Shown piece after piece: positions 24,547 through 33,398 of a DNA stretch of 43,226 bases. The notes beneath the pieces are model-generated. The model saw only the letters and a list, made by a program, of their open reading frames with translations, searched no databases and was not told the DNA's origin. The stretch's first letter is position 1; the number at the start of each line of letters is the position of its first letter. The position numbers and the translations under genes are program-made. The stretch is taken from positions 1-43,226 of the forward strand of contig JBEHWJ010000009.1 of NCBI GenBank assembly GCA_040217755.1. The letters run 5' to 3'. Source of the stretch: PHAA01 sp040217755 (GTDB lineage: Bacteria; Bacillota; Syntrophomonadia; Syntrophomonadales; Syntrophomonadaceae).

Positions 24547-27500
24547 TTCCTTTCGGTATCTATGAACAGGTCATCAATGCCATCATCAGCCGGCATCTGG
24601 AACGCTTGGGCAGTGAATTGGCCAAGATCCAAACCGCCAAGATGGATACGGCCGAATCATCCAAGATACTGGCGGAATATTTGGCCGTGCTGATCCGGGA
24701 GGTCTTAGACCGAATCGAGGGTGAAGCCGATGTTTTGGAAAAACGGGTGGAATTGTGTAATCGCCTGATCGAGTATATAAGCACCGCCATCGAAAAGGGC
24801 GAGCTCGGTTTTCGGCCCGGCCGGGAGATGGCGGATCTGGTCAGAACCTATATCATAAATCAGGACGCGAAAATGTTGCTGGCTATAGCGGATAAGAAAA
24901 GGTGTACACCTGCCCTTGATGCGGATGCAAGTCCCATCATAAGGCCGGATACCTCTATTGCCGAGAATTCGCTGTTCACCGGAGCCGCCCATGAACCGAG
25001 CATGGTTTCGGAACTGAAGAAAGAGATCCTGAGCTGCGATCGCATCGAGTTGCTGGTTTCTTTTATCAAATGGAGCGGGCTGCGGCTGATCGTCGATGAG
25101 CTGGATACCTTCACCAAGAGGGGCGGGGAACTGCGGGTCATCACCACCTCCTACCTGGGTGCTACTGATTATAAAGCGATTGAAAAGCTGAGCGCTTTGC
25201 CCAACACCGAGATCCGCATTTCCTACGACACCGAAAGAACCCGCCTGCATGCCAAGACCTATGTATTCTGGCGTGACAGCGGGTTTAGCTGCGCCTATGT
25301 CGGTTCCTCCAACATCTCCGCGCCGGCCATGACCAGCGGCCTGGAATGGAATATCAAGCTGAGTGAATATGACTCCCGGGATATTCTGAAGAAGATCCAG
25401 GCTACCTTTGCCTCCTATTGGCACAGTCATGATTTCATCCGGTTTATACCGGAATTGGATGGGGACAGGCTGCGCCAGGCGCTGCAATCGGGACGGGGTA
25501 GTTCCCAGGCTGAAGAGGGAAGATTCGCGTTCAATTTCGATATCACTCCTTATTATTTTCAACAGGAGATCCTGGATAAATTGAGGGCGGAAAGAGAGAT
25601 CCACGATTCCTACCGGAATCTGGTGGTGGCGGCGACCGGCACCGGGAAAACCGTGGTAGCGGCTTTCGATTATAAACGGTTCGTGCAGGAAAATCCGGGC
25701 CAACCCAATCGGCTGCTGTTTGTGGCCCATCGTAAAGAGATCCTCCAGCAGAGCCGTGACTGTTTCCGAGCCATTCTGAAGGACTATAATTTTGGCTCCC
25801 TGCTGGTGGGGGGCAGTTACCCGGAGGACCTCGAACACCTCTTCGTCTCCATCCAGTCGCTCAACTCCAAGGAGCTGACCACCCTGACCGCACCAGACTA
25901 TTATGATTTCGTCGTCATCGATGAATTCCACCATGCGGCGGCCCCTTCGTACGATGTCCTGCTGGAATACTACCGCCCCCGGATACTGTTGGGTCTGACG
26001 GCCACCCCGGAAAGGCTGGATGGCAGGGATATCTTCCAGTATTTCAATGGGCGGGTTGCGGCCGAGCTACGTTTGAATGAGGCCATCGAACGGAAACTGC
26101 TGAGCCCGTTTCATTATTTCTGTGTGACCGATACGGTGAGTCTGCAAAATGTGCGCTGGCTGGCGGGAAAATATGATCGGCAGCAGCTGGACAATCTGTT
26201 CGTGTTTGAAGCCGCACAGGCCCGGCAGCGGGTGGGCAATATCATCCAGGCCATCGACCGTTATTGCGGAGAGATCAAGGATATCATCGGGTTGGGGTTC
26301 TGCGTTTCCAAGGAGCATGCCGGCTATATGGCGGAGGAGTTTAACCGGGCGGGCATCCCGGCCGAGTACCTGGTGGCGGAATCGGACGAACTGGTACGCA
26401 GCAACGTCAAACAGCGCTTGGTAAGCAAGGAGATCAACTTCATCTTCGTGGTGGACCTTTATAATGAGGGCGTCGATATCCCCGAGCTGAATACGGTCCT
26501 GTTCCTGCGGCCCACGGAGAGCTTGACGGTGTACATCCAGCAATTGGGCCGGGGTTTAAGGCTAAGTGAAGGCAAAGAAGCCCTGACTGTGCTGGATTTT
26601 GTGGGCCAGGCCAACCGCAAATTCAACTTCGAGGAACGTTTTCGCGCTCTGCTGGCACGGACCCGCCGGACGGTGGAGTATGAGATCGAGCACGGGTTCG
26701 CGCATGTGCCGCGGGGATGTTCGATTCAGATGGAGCGCCAGGCCCAGGAATACGTTTTGGAGAATATCCGCAGCACCATCAATAACCGGCGCAACCTGAG
26801 ATTGAAGGTAAAAGACTTCCTGCAGATTCATCCCGTCCTGGACGCCAGGGTGTTTTTCGAGAGCTATCACGTCCACCCCCGCGATGTTTACTCCAAGCAT
26901 TGTACCCTGAGCTGGCTGGCGGCCGAGGCTGAAGCATCCTACGCGACTAGTAGGGATGACCGGCAGGATAAGTTTATGGCCAAGGCGTTGATGAGGCTGA
27001 CCGCTGCCAATTCACGGCGCTGGATCAAGTATTTGCTGGAGGTTCTGCCCCGGATCAGAGCCAACCGGGGTCGTGCTGAGGCCGGCCATTCCCAACTGGA
27101 ACGGACCATGTTGACCATGTTCCATTATACCGTTTACAGCAAGGGGCTGGATGATCTGGAGAATGCCTTTAACAGTATTGAAGAGGCCATTTATGCGGTG
27201 ATCTCCGATGATTCAATTTATAACGAACTCTTGGGCCTGCTCCAGTTTCAGTATGATTGCATTGAATTCGTGGACAAGCCCTTGGATCTGGGCTTTGAAT
27301 GCCCGCTGGACTTGTATTGCAGTTATACCCTGGACCAGATTTTGGTCGCCCTGGGTCGGCACACGGAGAGGCAGCGTAAGCATTTCCAGGAAGGGGTGCT
27401 GTATCTGAAGGAAGCGGGGCTGGATGTGTTTTTTGTCACCCTGAATAAATCGGATAAAGACTATTCGCCATCTACCATGTACCGGGATTACGCCATCAAC

Positions 27501-27764
27501 GAGGAGCAGTTCCACTGGCAATCGCAGAGCAATACCAGTGTTGAGTCCGCTACCGGGCAGAGGTACATCCACCAGCCGCGCAATGGCAGCCAGGTGCTGA
27601 TTTTCGTTCGCGATTATAAAAAACAGGGGCAGGTAGCGGCACCCTACACCTGTATCGGCCTAGCCGATTATGTGAGTCATTACGGCTCGGCGCCGATCAG
27701 CATCGTATGGAAGATGCACCAGCCCATGCCGGGATTTGTGCTGCAAGAGGCCGTGTCGGTGTAA
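24543..27764 (+). CDS. PLD-nuclease/DEAD-box helicase with DUF3427 C-terminus
   Basis: 1073 residues. The N-terminal 140 are helical. A phospholipase-D-like nuclease domain follows (about 145-305) with RLHAKTYVFWRD and AYVGSSNISAPAM, of the HxK type. Then comes a superfamily II helicase: Walker A AATGTGKTVVA near 362, VVIDEFHHAAA near 458, GLTATPERLDG, and QQLGRGLRLSEGKEAL. The C-terminal region (about 720-1073) ends with the DUF3427-like VLIFVRDYKKQGQVAAPYTC and ISIVWKMHQPMPG. It overlaps the NUDIX stop by four bases. It likely unwinds and cleaves DNA or RNA. Related proteins sit in defence islands; the function is unproven. Confidence 0.9.
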   Translation: MIPFGIYEQVINAIISRHLERLGSELAKIQTAKMDTAESSKILAEYLAVLIREVLDRIEGEADVLEKRVELCNRLIEYISTAIEKGELGFRPGREMADLVRTYIINQDAKMLLAIADKKRCTPALDADASPIIRPDTSIAENSLFTGAAHEPSMVSELKKEILSCDRIELLVSFIKWSGLRLIVDELDTFTKRGGELRVITTSYLGATDYKAIEKLSALPNTEIRISYDTERTRLHAKTYVFWRDSGFSCAYVGSSNISAPAMTSGLEWNIKLSEYDSRDILKKIQATFASYWHSHDFIRFIPELDGDRLRQALQSGRGSSQAEEGRFAFNFDITPYYFQQEILDKLRAEREIHDSYRNLVVAATGTGKTVVAAFDYKRFVQENPGQPNRLLFVAHRKEILQQSRDCFRAILKDYNFGSLLVGGSYPEDLEHLFVSIQSLNSKELTTLTAPDYYDFVVIDEFHHAAAPSYDVLLEYYRPRILLGLTATPERLDGRDIFQYFNGRVAAELRLNEAIERKLLSPFHYFCVTDTVSLQNVRWLAGKYDRQQLDNLFVFEAAQARQRVGNIIQAIDRYCGEIKDIIGLGFCVSKEHAGYMAEEFNRAGIPAEYLVAESDELVRSNVKQRLVSKEINFIFVVDLYNEGVDIPELNTVLFLRPTESLTVYIQQLGRGLRLSEGKEALTVLDFVGQANRKFNFEERFRALLARTRRTVEYEIEHGFAHVPRGCSIQMERQAQEYVLENIRSTINNRRNLRLKVKDFLQIHPVLDARVFFESYHVHPRDVYSKHCTLSWLAAEAEASYATSRDDRQDKFMAKALMRLTAANSRRWIKYLLEVLPRIRANRGRAEAGHSQLERTMLTMFHYTVYSKGLDDLENAFNSIEEAIYAVISDDSIYNELLGLLQFQYDCIEFVDKPLDLGFECPLDLYCSYTLDQILVALGRHTERQRKHFQEGVLYLKEAGLDVFFVTLNKSDKDYSPSTMYRDYAINEEQFHWQSQSNTSVESATGQRYIHQPRNGSQVLIFVRDYKKQGQVAAPYTCIGLADYVSHYGSAPISIVWKMHQPMPGFVLQEAVSV

Positions 27765-27792
27765 GTGATTGATAATTTTGAGGGGGCGCCAA

Positions 27793-28000
27793 ATGACCGA
27801 GTATCGAGCGATCCTCAGGTTTTACAGCCAGGGGGTTAGCCAGCGAGCAATCGCTGAATCTGGCCGCTCGCGCAGTCAGAATGCTGAAGCGAGACTAAGT
27901 ACTAACCATTGCCTGGCCATTGACCCCGGAAACCATTGACGCTGTGCTGGACATACTTTTATCCAGACACCGTCACGGTCCTGAATCGCCGATTTCCTGA
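27793..28000 (+). pseudogene. IS21-family IstA transposase N-terminal remnant
   Basis: The first frame reads MTEYRAILRFYSQGVSQRAI, the typical N-terminal HTH of IS21 IstA, and stops at 27937. Another frame from 27914 reads WPLTPETIDAVLDILLS, which continues the IstA pattern, to a stop at 27998. The gene is therefore frameshifted and truncated. It begins 28 bp after the PLD-helicase gene and mirrors the istA tail upstream of the HIT gene. Confidence 0.75.
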
Positions 28001-28039
28001 TACGGTCCAATATCGCATCAGCAACGGGGCTGATAAAGT

Positions 28040-28474
28040 CTATTCAGTTTTGGATTTACCTTGAGACTGTTGCTTCTTTTCTTTTAATTTTAGAAGATTT
28101 ATCATTGGTACCCTAACGGGAGGATTTATTCCCGATTGGGCACAATCATTATCTTTATTTTCCTGTCTAACCGTATATTCCGGTGCCATTTCAAAATCAA
28201 TATTGAACTTAAAGTTCAGTTTTGTAGCTATTTTCCAGAGTTGCTCAACCGTATAATTGTAATCACCGCTTTCCAATTTTGCTACCATTGGCTGAGTAAC
28301 GCCCAGTATTTCAGCCAGTTTCTTTTGAGACAATTTGTGTTCCTCGCGATAGTCGAATAGAGCCATGGATATCTTATAATAAATATCGTACAGGCTATCC
28401 TTTTCGCTTGCCTCCGAACCGGTTAATCGATCAATGGTTTCCCATGCATCGGGTAAAGTTCTAACATCAATCAT
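28040..28474 (-). CDS. XRE-family helix-turn-helix regulator (antitoxin-like)
   Basis: A 144-residue protein with a central Cro/CI-type HTH (KLSQKKLAEILGVTQPMVAKLESGDYNYTVEQ split across residues 46-78), a 40-residue N-terminal helix and a basic tail. The N-terminal extension plus HTH recalls HigA-type antitoxins, but no toxin gene is adjacent on the same strand. GGAGG precedes the ATG. It is the last gene of the minus-strand group after the amidotransferase and may regulate it. The first part of the IS21 remnant lies just downstream. Confidence 0.85.
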   Translation of the reverse strand: MIDVRTLPDAWETIDRLTGSEASEKDSLYDIYYKISMALFDYREEHKLSQKKLAEILGVTQPMVAKLESGDYNYTVEQLWKIATKLNFKFNIDFEMAPEYTVRQENKDNDCAQSGINPPVRVPMINLLKLKEKKQQSQGKSKTE

Positions 28475-28615
28475 CTCTTAAAACCTCCTGTAGCCTTTTC
28501 TGTGCAATAGGTTTGGCTGAAACAGTATCAGTATATTACCCCCATAAGTAATTATATCAATACATATTCCAGAATATATAACTTATAAGTAATGGAACGG
28601 ATTTACAAAAAGTTG

Positions 28616-29869
28616 CTATATCTTAAATAAATCCACAGGTGAATATTTGGAAGAGTATGCATCTAATCCACGCCTATGGGATGATTGTTCAGCCACTAAT
28701 CCCAGAGTATTTCGAACCTGTCGCGGGATGCATACATGACTATTAACATTATCGGCTGCGCAGGATGCCCCTTTCAGTAAACGCCTATCTGTCTGATGAA
28801 CACTTAATACAACGGATATATCTGCACCGTGCTTTCGGACTTGGACATTGTCCCCAACCCGAATAGCCAACTTGTCCCGCAGCTGCTTGGATACACCGAT
28901 AACATCAGCGCCTAATGAATCCATTCTCACCGATGTATCATAGACTTCAACCTTCTCAATACAGAATTGTGCGTCCGACCCAGATTCTTTTTTGCCATTT
29001 ATGAATGCTAAACACCCATTTTTAAAAACCAGGAAATCACCTTTGGTAAACGCTTGCCATTCTTCGCCGACAGTTAAGATCTCGGTAGCTACTATCGCTG
29101 CTTTCTCGTTGGATGGTTTCTGCAAGCTGGAAGCAGCCTGGCCAATATTATTAAAATATCGCTTTGCCTCTGCATTAATCGTAACATTCCCGGAATTGAA
29201 AACGCGTCCATCGCGAAGAACATAGTGCAAATGGTTATAACCACTATGAAACGCAACCAAATATTCACCATTACTTAATAAGATATTTAGATTAGCACCA
29301 GAGTTCTGAATCTGGCGACAAACATTATAAATAACCCTTTGGGCTTGCTCAAAATCGTACGTAATTTTTACCCGAAGACTACTCCCCTCTTCAACTAGGT
29401 TTCTATCTATAGGCAAGCGGTTCTTCAATTCATTCAAAACAATGCATAAAGCTTTATCCGAACCTGTTGTTCCTATTGGGGTGAAATCCTGTTTTTTCGT
29501 GCGTTTGATGTATTGACGATAGTAGTTGTCCATTCCTTCTGCACCGTTATGTATTAAAACCCAGTCTTGTCCAAACAGTTCACGGGTAAACGGATGGGTA
29601 TTCTCGTATGTTTTACTTCCTCCAGCTGCAAGACGGATATGATTAAGGATTATGTTGGAGCTAATCACATCCTCTTTACGAAGATATTCAAACAGGTGAG
29701 AATTTTTCATAGCCCTTGGTTCCTTAATAACCTGGCAGAATCCCGATTCTTCTGGATAAAATGCCACACCCCATCCATGCGAATGTGTTCGAGAATTAGC
29801 TTGCATTGCCTGTGAACTAAACTGAATATTAGATTTTCTGTTTGACGATATCCCTAACAATTCGCACAT
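28616..29869 (-). CDS. Class II glutamine amidotransferase with extra C-terminal region
   Basis: An Ntn-type glutaminase domain starts MCELLGISSN, with the catalytic Cys at residue 2. FNSGN-type and NHIRLAAGG segments are also present (about 1-265), as in YafJ-like stand-alone class II amidotransferases. The extra 150 residues include VIGVSKQLRDKLAIRVGDNV and HVCIPRQVRNTLGL, which look like AbrB/double-psi small barrels that bind DNA or form oligomers. GGGGGAGG precedes the ATG. The partner synthetase is not evident. The tail is unusual for this family; its identity is uncertain. Confidence 0.8.
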   Translation of the reverse strand: MCELLGISSNRKSNIQFSSQAMQANSRTHSHGWGVAFYPEESGFCQVIKEPRAMKNSHLFEYLRKEDVISSNIILNHIRLAAGGSKTYENTHPFTRELFGQDWVLIHNGAEGMDNYYRQYIKRTKKQDFTPIGTTGSDKALCIVLNELKNRLPIDRNLVEEGSSLRVKITYDFEQAQRVIYNVCRQIQNSGANLNILLSNGEYLVAFHSGYNHLHYVLRDGRVFNSGNVTINAEAKRYFNNIGQAASSLQKPSNEKAAIVATEILTVGEEWQAFTKGDFLVFKNGCLAFINGKKESGSDAQFCIEKVEVYDTSVRMDSLGADVIGVSKQLRDKLAIRVGDNVQVRKHGADISVVLSVHQTDRRLLKGASCAADNVNSHVCIPRQVRNTLGLVAEQSSHRRGLDAYSSKYSPVDLFKI

Positions 29870-30186
29870 AAATGATTACCTCCCCCAAAACAAATAGTCA
29901 TTTATCAACAGGCTGTAGTCTGCAGTAAAATCACTAATATCATCTTGAACCCTTGCATGCCATACTGCACCTTCAATATTCAGCAATATTTTCCATAAAT
30001 CCTGCAAAATGTTACGAAATGCCTCGTGGGGATGAAAAAAGTGCGGAAGGCGTAATCGGCTGGCAGCCGGCGAGTTGACGAAACCGGAATTGATTTAATG
30101 GTTGAAAGAGCACGTGTAAGAAAGCTAGGGGGAGGCCAAAGAAGTGCTGGAACAAGACCTCCCCCTCTCATATTACAGTGTTATGT
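29870..30186. other. Intergenic region with a terminator-like hairpin
   Basis: No gene that I can support. The stem GGGGGAGG (30128-30135)/CCTCCCCC (30158-30165) lies 22 bp past the DUF488 stop and can end that minus-strand transcript; TAGCTTTCTT follows on that strand. The short KKARGRPKK-like frame here could be transposase debris but is too short to name. Confidence 0.45.
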
Positions 30187-30621
30187 CTATAAGTGTTTTA
30201 CATCTATCCCCTCACCATGGCCCTGCATATACTCGGCCACCAATCTCCGGTGGCAGCGGACGGGCTTGTCCTCCGCACATAACAGGCAAATGATATCTGG
30301 CTGCTGTCTTAAATCAAATGATTCCAGCGGATTCCTTTGGTCGAGAAGGGATTTGAATATTTGCTCAAAAGCATCCCAGTCAACTTGCTTTTGCTGATAA
30401 TCCTTCATGAGTTCTGCTGTAGGGGCAAATTCCGGGCGGTGCTCATATTCGATCCCAACCAGTTCCAGTACATACTCCAGATCCTGCTTCTTGGCATAGC
30501 CAGCCAGTTGAGATGTATTGTTGAGCCTGATATCTATTATCTTTTTCACTCCGGCACCCTGCAACTTGGATACAAACTCGCGCAGGCTCTTTTTCGAAAA
30601 TCCAATCGTACAAATTATCAT
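30187..30621 (-). CDS. DUF488 family protein
   Basis: 144 residues with the DUF488 hallmarks: N-terminal ICTIGFSKKSLREFVSKL, then KKIIDIRLN, and the C-terminal LLCAEDKPVRCHRRLVAEYM containing the conserved Cys-His. The biochemical function is unknown, though the family often appears in stress or defence-adjacent loci. GGAGGAAT precedes the ATG. It is on the same strand as the amidotransferase and XRE genes but separated from them by 317 bp and a hairpin, so probably a separate transcript. Confidence 0.88.
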   Translation of the reverse strand: MIICTIGFSKKSLREFVSKLQGAGVKKIIDIRLNNTSQLAGYAKKQDLEYVLELVGIEYEHRPEFAPTAELMKDYQQKQVDWDAFEQIFKSLLDQRNPLESFDLRQQPDIICLLCAEDKPVRCHRRLVAEYMQGHGEGIDVKHL

Positions 30622-30685
30622 TGAAATTCCTCCAAACCAAATAAATCAGGCTGGGTCATAGTTGCCATTTGAGCTGGCTTTGCCT

Positions 30686-30720
30686 GGGGCGATCCTCCAC
30701 TGATCGCACCCCGCCTTTTT
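30686..30720 (+). terminator. Orphan Rho-independent terminator
   Basis: The stem GGGGCGATC/GATCGCACCCC (one bulged A) is followed by GCC and five Ts. No plus-strand gene precedes it, so it may be left from a deleted gene or guard against read-through into the downstream membrane-protein gene. Confidence 0.55.
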
Positions 30721-30888
30721 GTTTAAATTATAACCGTTTACTGGGGCTGGCCCCAAATTAAGACCAGGGCATGACACGCAAACCCAATTCTCACCAATGC
30801 GTCGCCTGGCCATCTTCTTACAAAAAAAATACATAAATGATTTGGAAGGTGCGGATAATACAAAAAAGCCATCGATGGGAGGTTCGCT

Positions 30889-31407
30889 GTGAGTAACCAA
30901 CTTATATTATGGTCGATGTTGATTATACCCGTAGGGTCGCTGATATTTTTACCCCAAAGAGATATCAGACGGTATATGCCCGCCGCACTGTTCACGGCGC
31001 TCACATATATAATGATTGTGGATATGGGTGTTTCCTGGAACTGGTGGACTATCAGAGAGAGCATTTATCCCTTAAACGAGATTTTGCCCCTGGCATTTGC
31101 CTTTTTGGCAATTGAAATTTGGATATTGAAATATACCTATGGTAAATGGTGGCTGTTCGTGGCTGTTGAAGTTGTGCTGACGTTCGGTTTTATATTGATA
31201 GTGCAACCCTGGTTGAGCAACCTGGGGATATGGGTAAGGATCAATGTCACCAATTTCTTGGCCTATCTGCCGGCCATCCCGCAATTTATTGCCATCTACC
31301 TTTATCAGATGTGGCAGGAGGGCGATCTAACTTTCGGAAAGGTGTTTTCTCCAGTGGTTGGACCTTTGGCAAACAAGCCCTTCAGAGATGATAAAACAGA
31401 TGATTAA
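30889..31407 (+). CDS. CBO0543-family integral membrane protein
   Basis: 172 residues with five hydrophobic segments spaced through the protein (ILWSMLIIPVGSLIF; AALFTALTYIMIVDMG; ILPLAFAFLAIEIW; WLFVAVEVVLTFGFILIV; a later segment near AYLPAIPQFIAIYLY) and a short charged cytoplasmic tail. The pattern matches the small CBO0543 family of Bacillota, whose function is unknown. The GTG start has GGGAGG upstream. It ends before a clear terminator, so it is a single-gene unit. Confidence 0.75.
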   Translation: MSNQLILWSMLIIPVGSLIFLPQRDIRRYMPAALFTALTYIMIVDMGVSWNWWTIRESIYPLNEILPLAFAFLAIEIWILKYTYGKWWLFVAVEVVLTFGFILIVQPWLSNLGIWVRINVTNFLAYLPAIPQFIAIYLYQMWQEGDLTFGKVFSPVVGPLANKPFRDDKTDD

Positions 31408-31517
31408 GAATGGTGATCCGCACCCGGCGCTGCGAAAGGTGACACTATAGATTTTCTTCAATAAAAAGGGTTTCAATCGTTACTTCAATAAAATGGGCCA
31501 TTTTGAAGGCCAGTCTA

Positions 31518-31546
31518 AGGGAGGGGTTGTACTGCCCTCCCTTTTT
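31518..31546 (+). terminator. Rho-independent terminator after the CBO0543-like gene
   Basis: The perfect stem GGGAGGG/CCCTCCC with an 8-9-nt loop is followed by five Ts. It lies about 110 bp past the stop codon. Confidence 0.85.
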
Positions 31547-31593
31547 CGATGGCGTTAATGGTGGCCCGGTTCGGGGCATAATAAAAATAGTAT

Positions 31594-31622
31594 AATAACT
31601 TGGGGACAGGCACCAAGTTATT
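31594..31622. repeat. AATAACTTGG palindromic repeat, copy 1
   Basis: Arms AATAACTTGG and CCAAGTTATT flank GGACAGGCA. It is the same element, in opposite orientation, as those at 39060-39088 and 40647-40675. It resembles REP-type extragenic palindromes; no transposase for it is in the window. Confidence 0.85.
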
Positions 31623-31657
31623 AGGAGCGATGAAATATAAGAGGGAGTAAAGGTTAA

Positions 31658-31891
31658 ATGGAAGGGGCGATGATTGTGAACACCATAATTATGGAGTGGC
31701 TGCGTAACCCGATGATACTGTATCCGCTTTTGGTATGGTCATTTTTCTGGAAAGGCTGGGCTCTGTGGCGAGCGGCGCGGTTGACCCACCTGTTTTGGTT
31801 CATAGCTTTGCTGGTCGTCAACACCGTGGGCATATTCGAGATCATCTATATCCTGGTCACCAACAAGAAGTATCAGGAAACCGTAAGTTAA
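31658..31891 (+). CDS. DUF5652-like small membrane protein
   Basis: 77 residues with two membrane helices: MILYPLLVWSFFWKGWALWR and HLFWFIALLVVNTVGIFEIIY in outline, and a short basic end TNKKYQETVS. It matches the two-helix DUF5652 family. A purine-rich GGGAGTAAAGG precedes the ATG, and another in-frame ATG is at 31670. It is followed 38 bp later by the aminotransferase. Function unknown. Confidence 0.75.
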   Translation: MEGAMIVNTIIMEWLRNPMILYPLLVWSFFWKGWALWRAARLTHLFWFIALLVVNTVGIFEIIYILVTNKKYQETVS

Positions 31892-31929
31892 AGCAGCCTC
31901 GGGAACATTACCGATTAGGGAGGGCGGAT

Positions 31930-33045
31930 ATGAGACCGAGTGACTTCAAACTGGAGAGATACTTTGCCCGCCATGAATTTAATGCCCCTTATCTGCTGTG
32001 CTGTTCCGACTGCGAGTCCCTTACTGTCAGGGATTTGCTCGATATGCAAGCCGGCAGCCAGGATGAGTTTCACGATCTGTGGCTGGATTATACCGAGTCC
32101 CAGGGGGACCAGGTGCTGCGTGAGGAGATTGCTTCGCTGTACCGGACTATTGCTCCCCAGCAGATATTGGTCCATAGCGGGGCGGAGGAAGCCATTCACA
32201 ACATGGCGGCCGCTCTGCTCCAACCTGGCGATCATGTTATCGTACAGATGCCCTGCTACCAGTCGCTAAGTGAACTGCCCACGTCTATCGGATGTCAGGT
32301 CAGCGGCTGGTATCTCCGTCCCCAGTCGGGGGGCTGGCAGGCGGACCTGTATGAGCTCCAGGCCTTGATAACCCCCCGGACCCGCTTGATAATCGTCAAC
32401 AGCCCTCATAATCCCACCGGCCACCTGTTCAGCCGGGAGAAATGGGTGCAAATACTCGACCTGGCCGCCCAGCACGGTATCATCCTGTTTGCGGATGAGG
32501 TTTACAAATACATGGAACATACGGACGAGCCACTGCCCTGGGCCTGCGATGTTTATGAAAACGCGGTATCCCTGGGGGTGATGTCCAAATCCTTTGGCCT
32601 GCCCGGTCTGAGGATCGGCTGGATCGCCACCAATAATACCGGCATATTGAAGGCCATGGCAGCTTATAAAGACTACACCACGATATGCAACAGCGCCCCT
32701 TCCGAATTCCTGGCTACCCTGGCCCTGCGTAACCGTTCCGGTATCCTGGAGCGCAATCGCCGGCTGGTCAAGGAGAATCTGCAGCGGTTGGAACAGTTTT
32801 TTGCCCGGCACCGGGATCGGTTTGAATGGCTGCGTCCCGGCGGAGGGCCGATCGCTTTTCCAGCCTTCCGGGACGCGGTTTCGGCTTCCGCTTATGCCGA
32901 GCGCATGGCTGCCCAAAGCGGCATTCTGATTTTGCCGGGCAGCTGTTATGATTACGACGACCGCCATTTCCGCATCGGATTCGGCCGCGCCAATTTCCCC
33001 GAGGCCCTGCAGAAGTGGGAGGAGTACCTGGGGCAGTCAGATTGA
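31930..33045 (+). CDS. Pyridoxal-phosphate aminotransferase, class I/II
   Basis: 371 residues with a fold-type I aminotransferase layout. It has SGAEEAIHNMAAALL, the substrate/PLP segment NSPHNPTGHLFS, the Asp/Tyr pair of ILFADEVYKYME, the PLP-lysine region SLGVMSKSFGLPGLRIGW, and the C-terminal Arg in HFRIGFGRANFPEAL. Preceded by AGGGAGGGCGG. The longer frame from 31735 is an artefact overlapping the previous gene. The substrate is uncertain; the family includes aspartate, tyrosine and capreomycidine-type enzymes. No biosynthetic partners are adjacent. Confidence 0.9.
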   Translation: MRPSDFKLERYFARHEFNAPYLLCCSDCESLTVRDLLDMQAGSQDEFHDLWLDYTESQGDQVLREEIASLYRTIAPQQILVHSGAEEAIHNMAAALLQPGDHVIVQMPCYQSLSELPTSIGCQVSGWYLRPQSGGWQADLYELQALITPRTRLIIVNSPHNPTGHLFSREKWVQILDLAAQHGIILFADEVYKYMEHTDEPLPWACDVYENAVSLGVMSKSFGLPGLRIGWIATNNTGILKAMAAYKDYTTICNSAPSEFLATLALRNRSGILERNRRLVKENLQRLEQFFARHRDRFEWLRPGGGPIAFPAFRDAVSASAYAERMAAQSGILILPGSCYDYDDRHFRIGFGRANFPEALQKWEEYLGQSD

Positions 33046-33093
33046 GACGCCAGGTGCTAACAGTCGTTCCCACCGATTTTTAGGCAAACAGTT

Positions 33094-33188
33094 GATGAGA
33101 TCCTTCGTCACCTCCGGCTCCTCTGGATGACAAAATGCGGCTGCTCAGGATGACAGATAAGTGTCACTCAGAGCGCAGCGAAGAGTCT
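33094..33188. repeat. Dispersed inverted repeat element, copy A
   Basis: Contains GAGATCCTTCGTC, GGATGACAAA and then GTGTCACTCAGAGCG and GAAGAGTCT. The two halves are roughly reverse complements, so the unit can form a long imperfect hairpin. Other copies lie at 34100, 34292, 39104 and 41629. The region 33046-33398 has no other gene. Confidence 0.75.
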
Positions 33189-33219
33189 ATGGCTCGATCA
33201 TTAGCCTAATACCTATCTA

Positions 33220-33241
33220 TTACAATACTGTCAACTGCGAA
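33220..33241. repeat. 22-bp direct repeat left of the MNT/HepT pair
   Basis: TTACAATACTGTCAACTGCG plus AA recurs exactly at 34064-34085, so the toxin-antitoxin pair lies between the two copies. A 19-bp repeat CGTTCCCACCGATTTTTAG also occurs at 33065-33083 and 34266-34284. Confidence 0.85.
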
Positions 33242-33398
33242 AGTTGAATAGATAAATAATAAGCTTAGTAAAAAAAGCCGTAGGAAAAAGTTAACCGAGA
33301 GCCGATTTAATCCGGATTCAAATAAATGTTAAAATGAATTTATATTGAAAGTGAATACTTGCAATGATCGAGCGGTCATGAAGAATGAGGTGGTAAAC

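Noticed and set aside
24705..25934. 409-residue minus-strand reading frame
   Set aside because: It lies wholly antisense to the PLD-helicase gene and has no motif or ribosome binding site.
31735..31929. 65-residue N-terminal extension of the aminotransferase
   Set aside because: It overlaps the DUF5652-like gene in another frame; the ATG at 31930 follows a good GGGAGGGCGG site and starts the family alignment.
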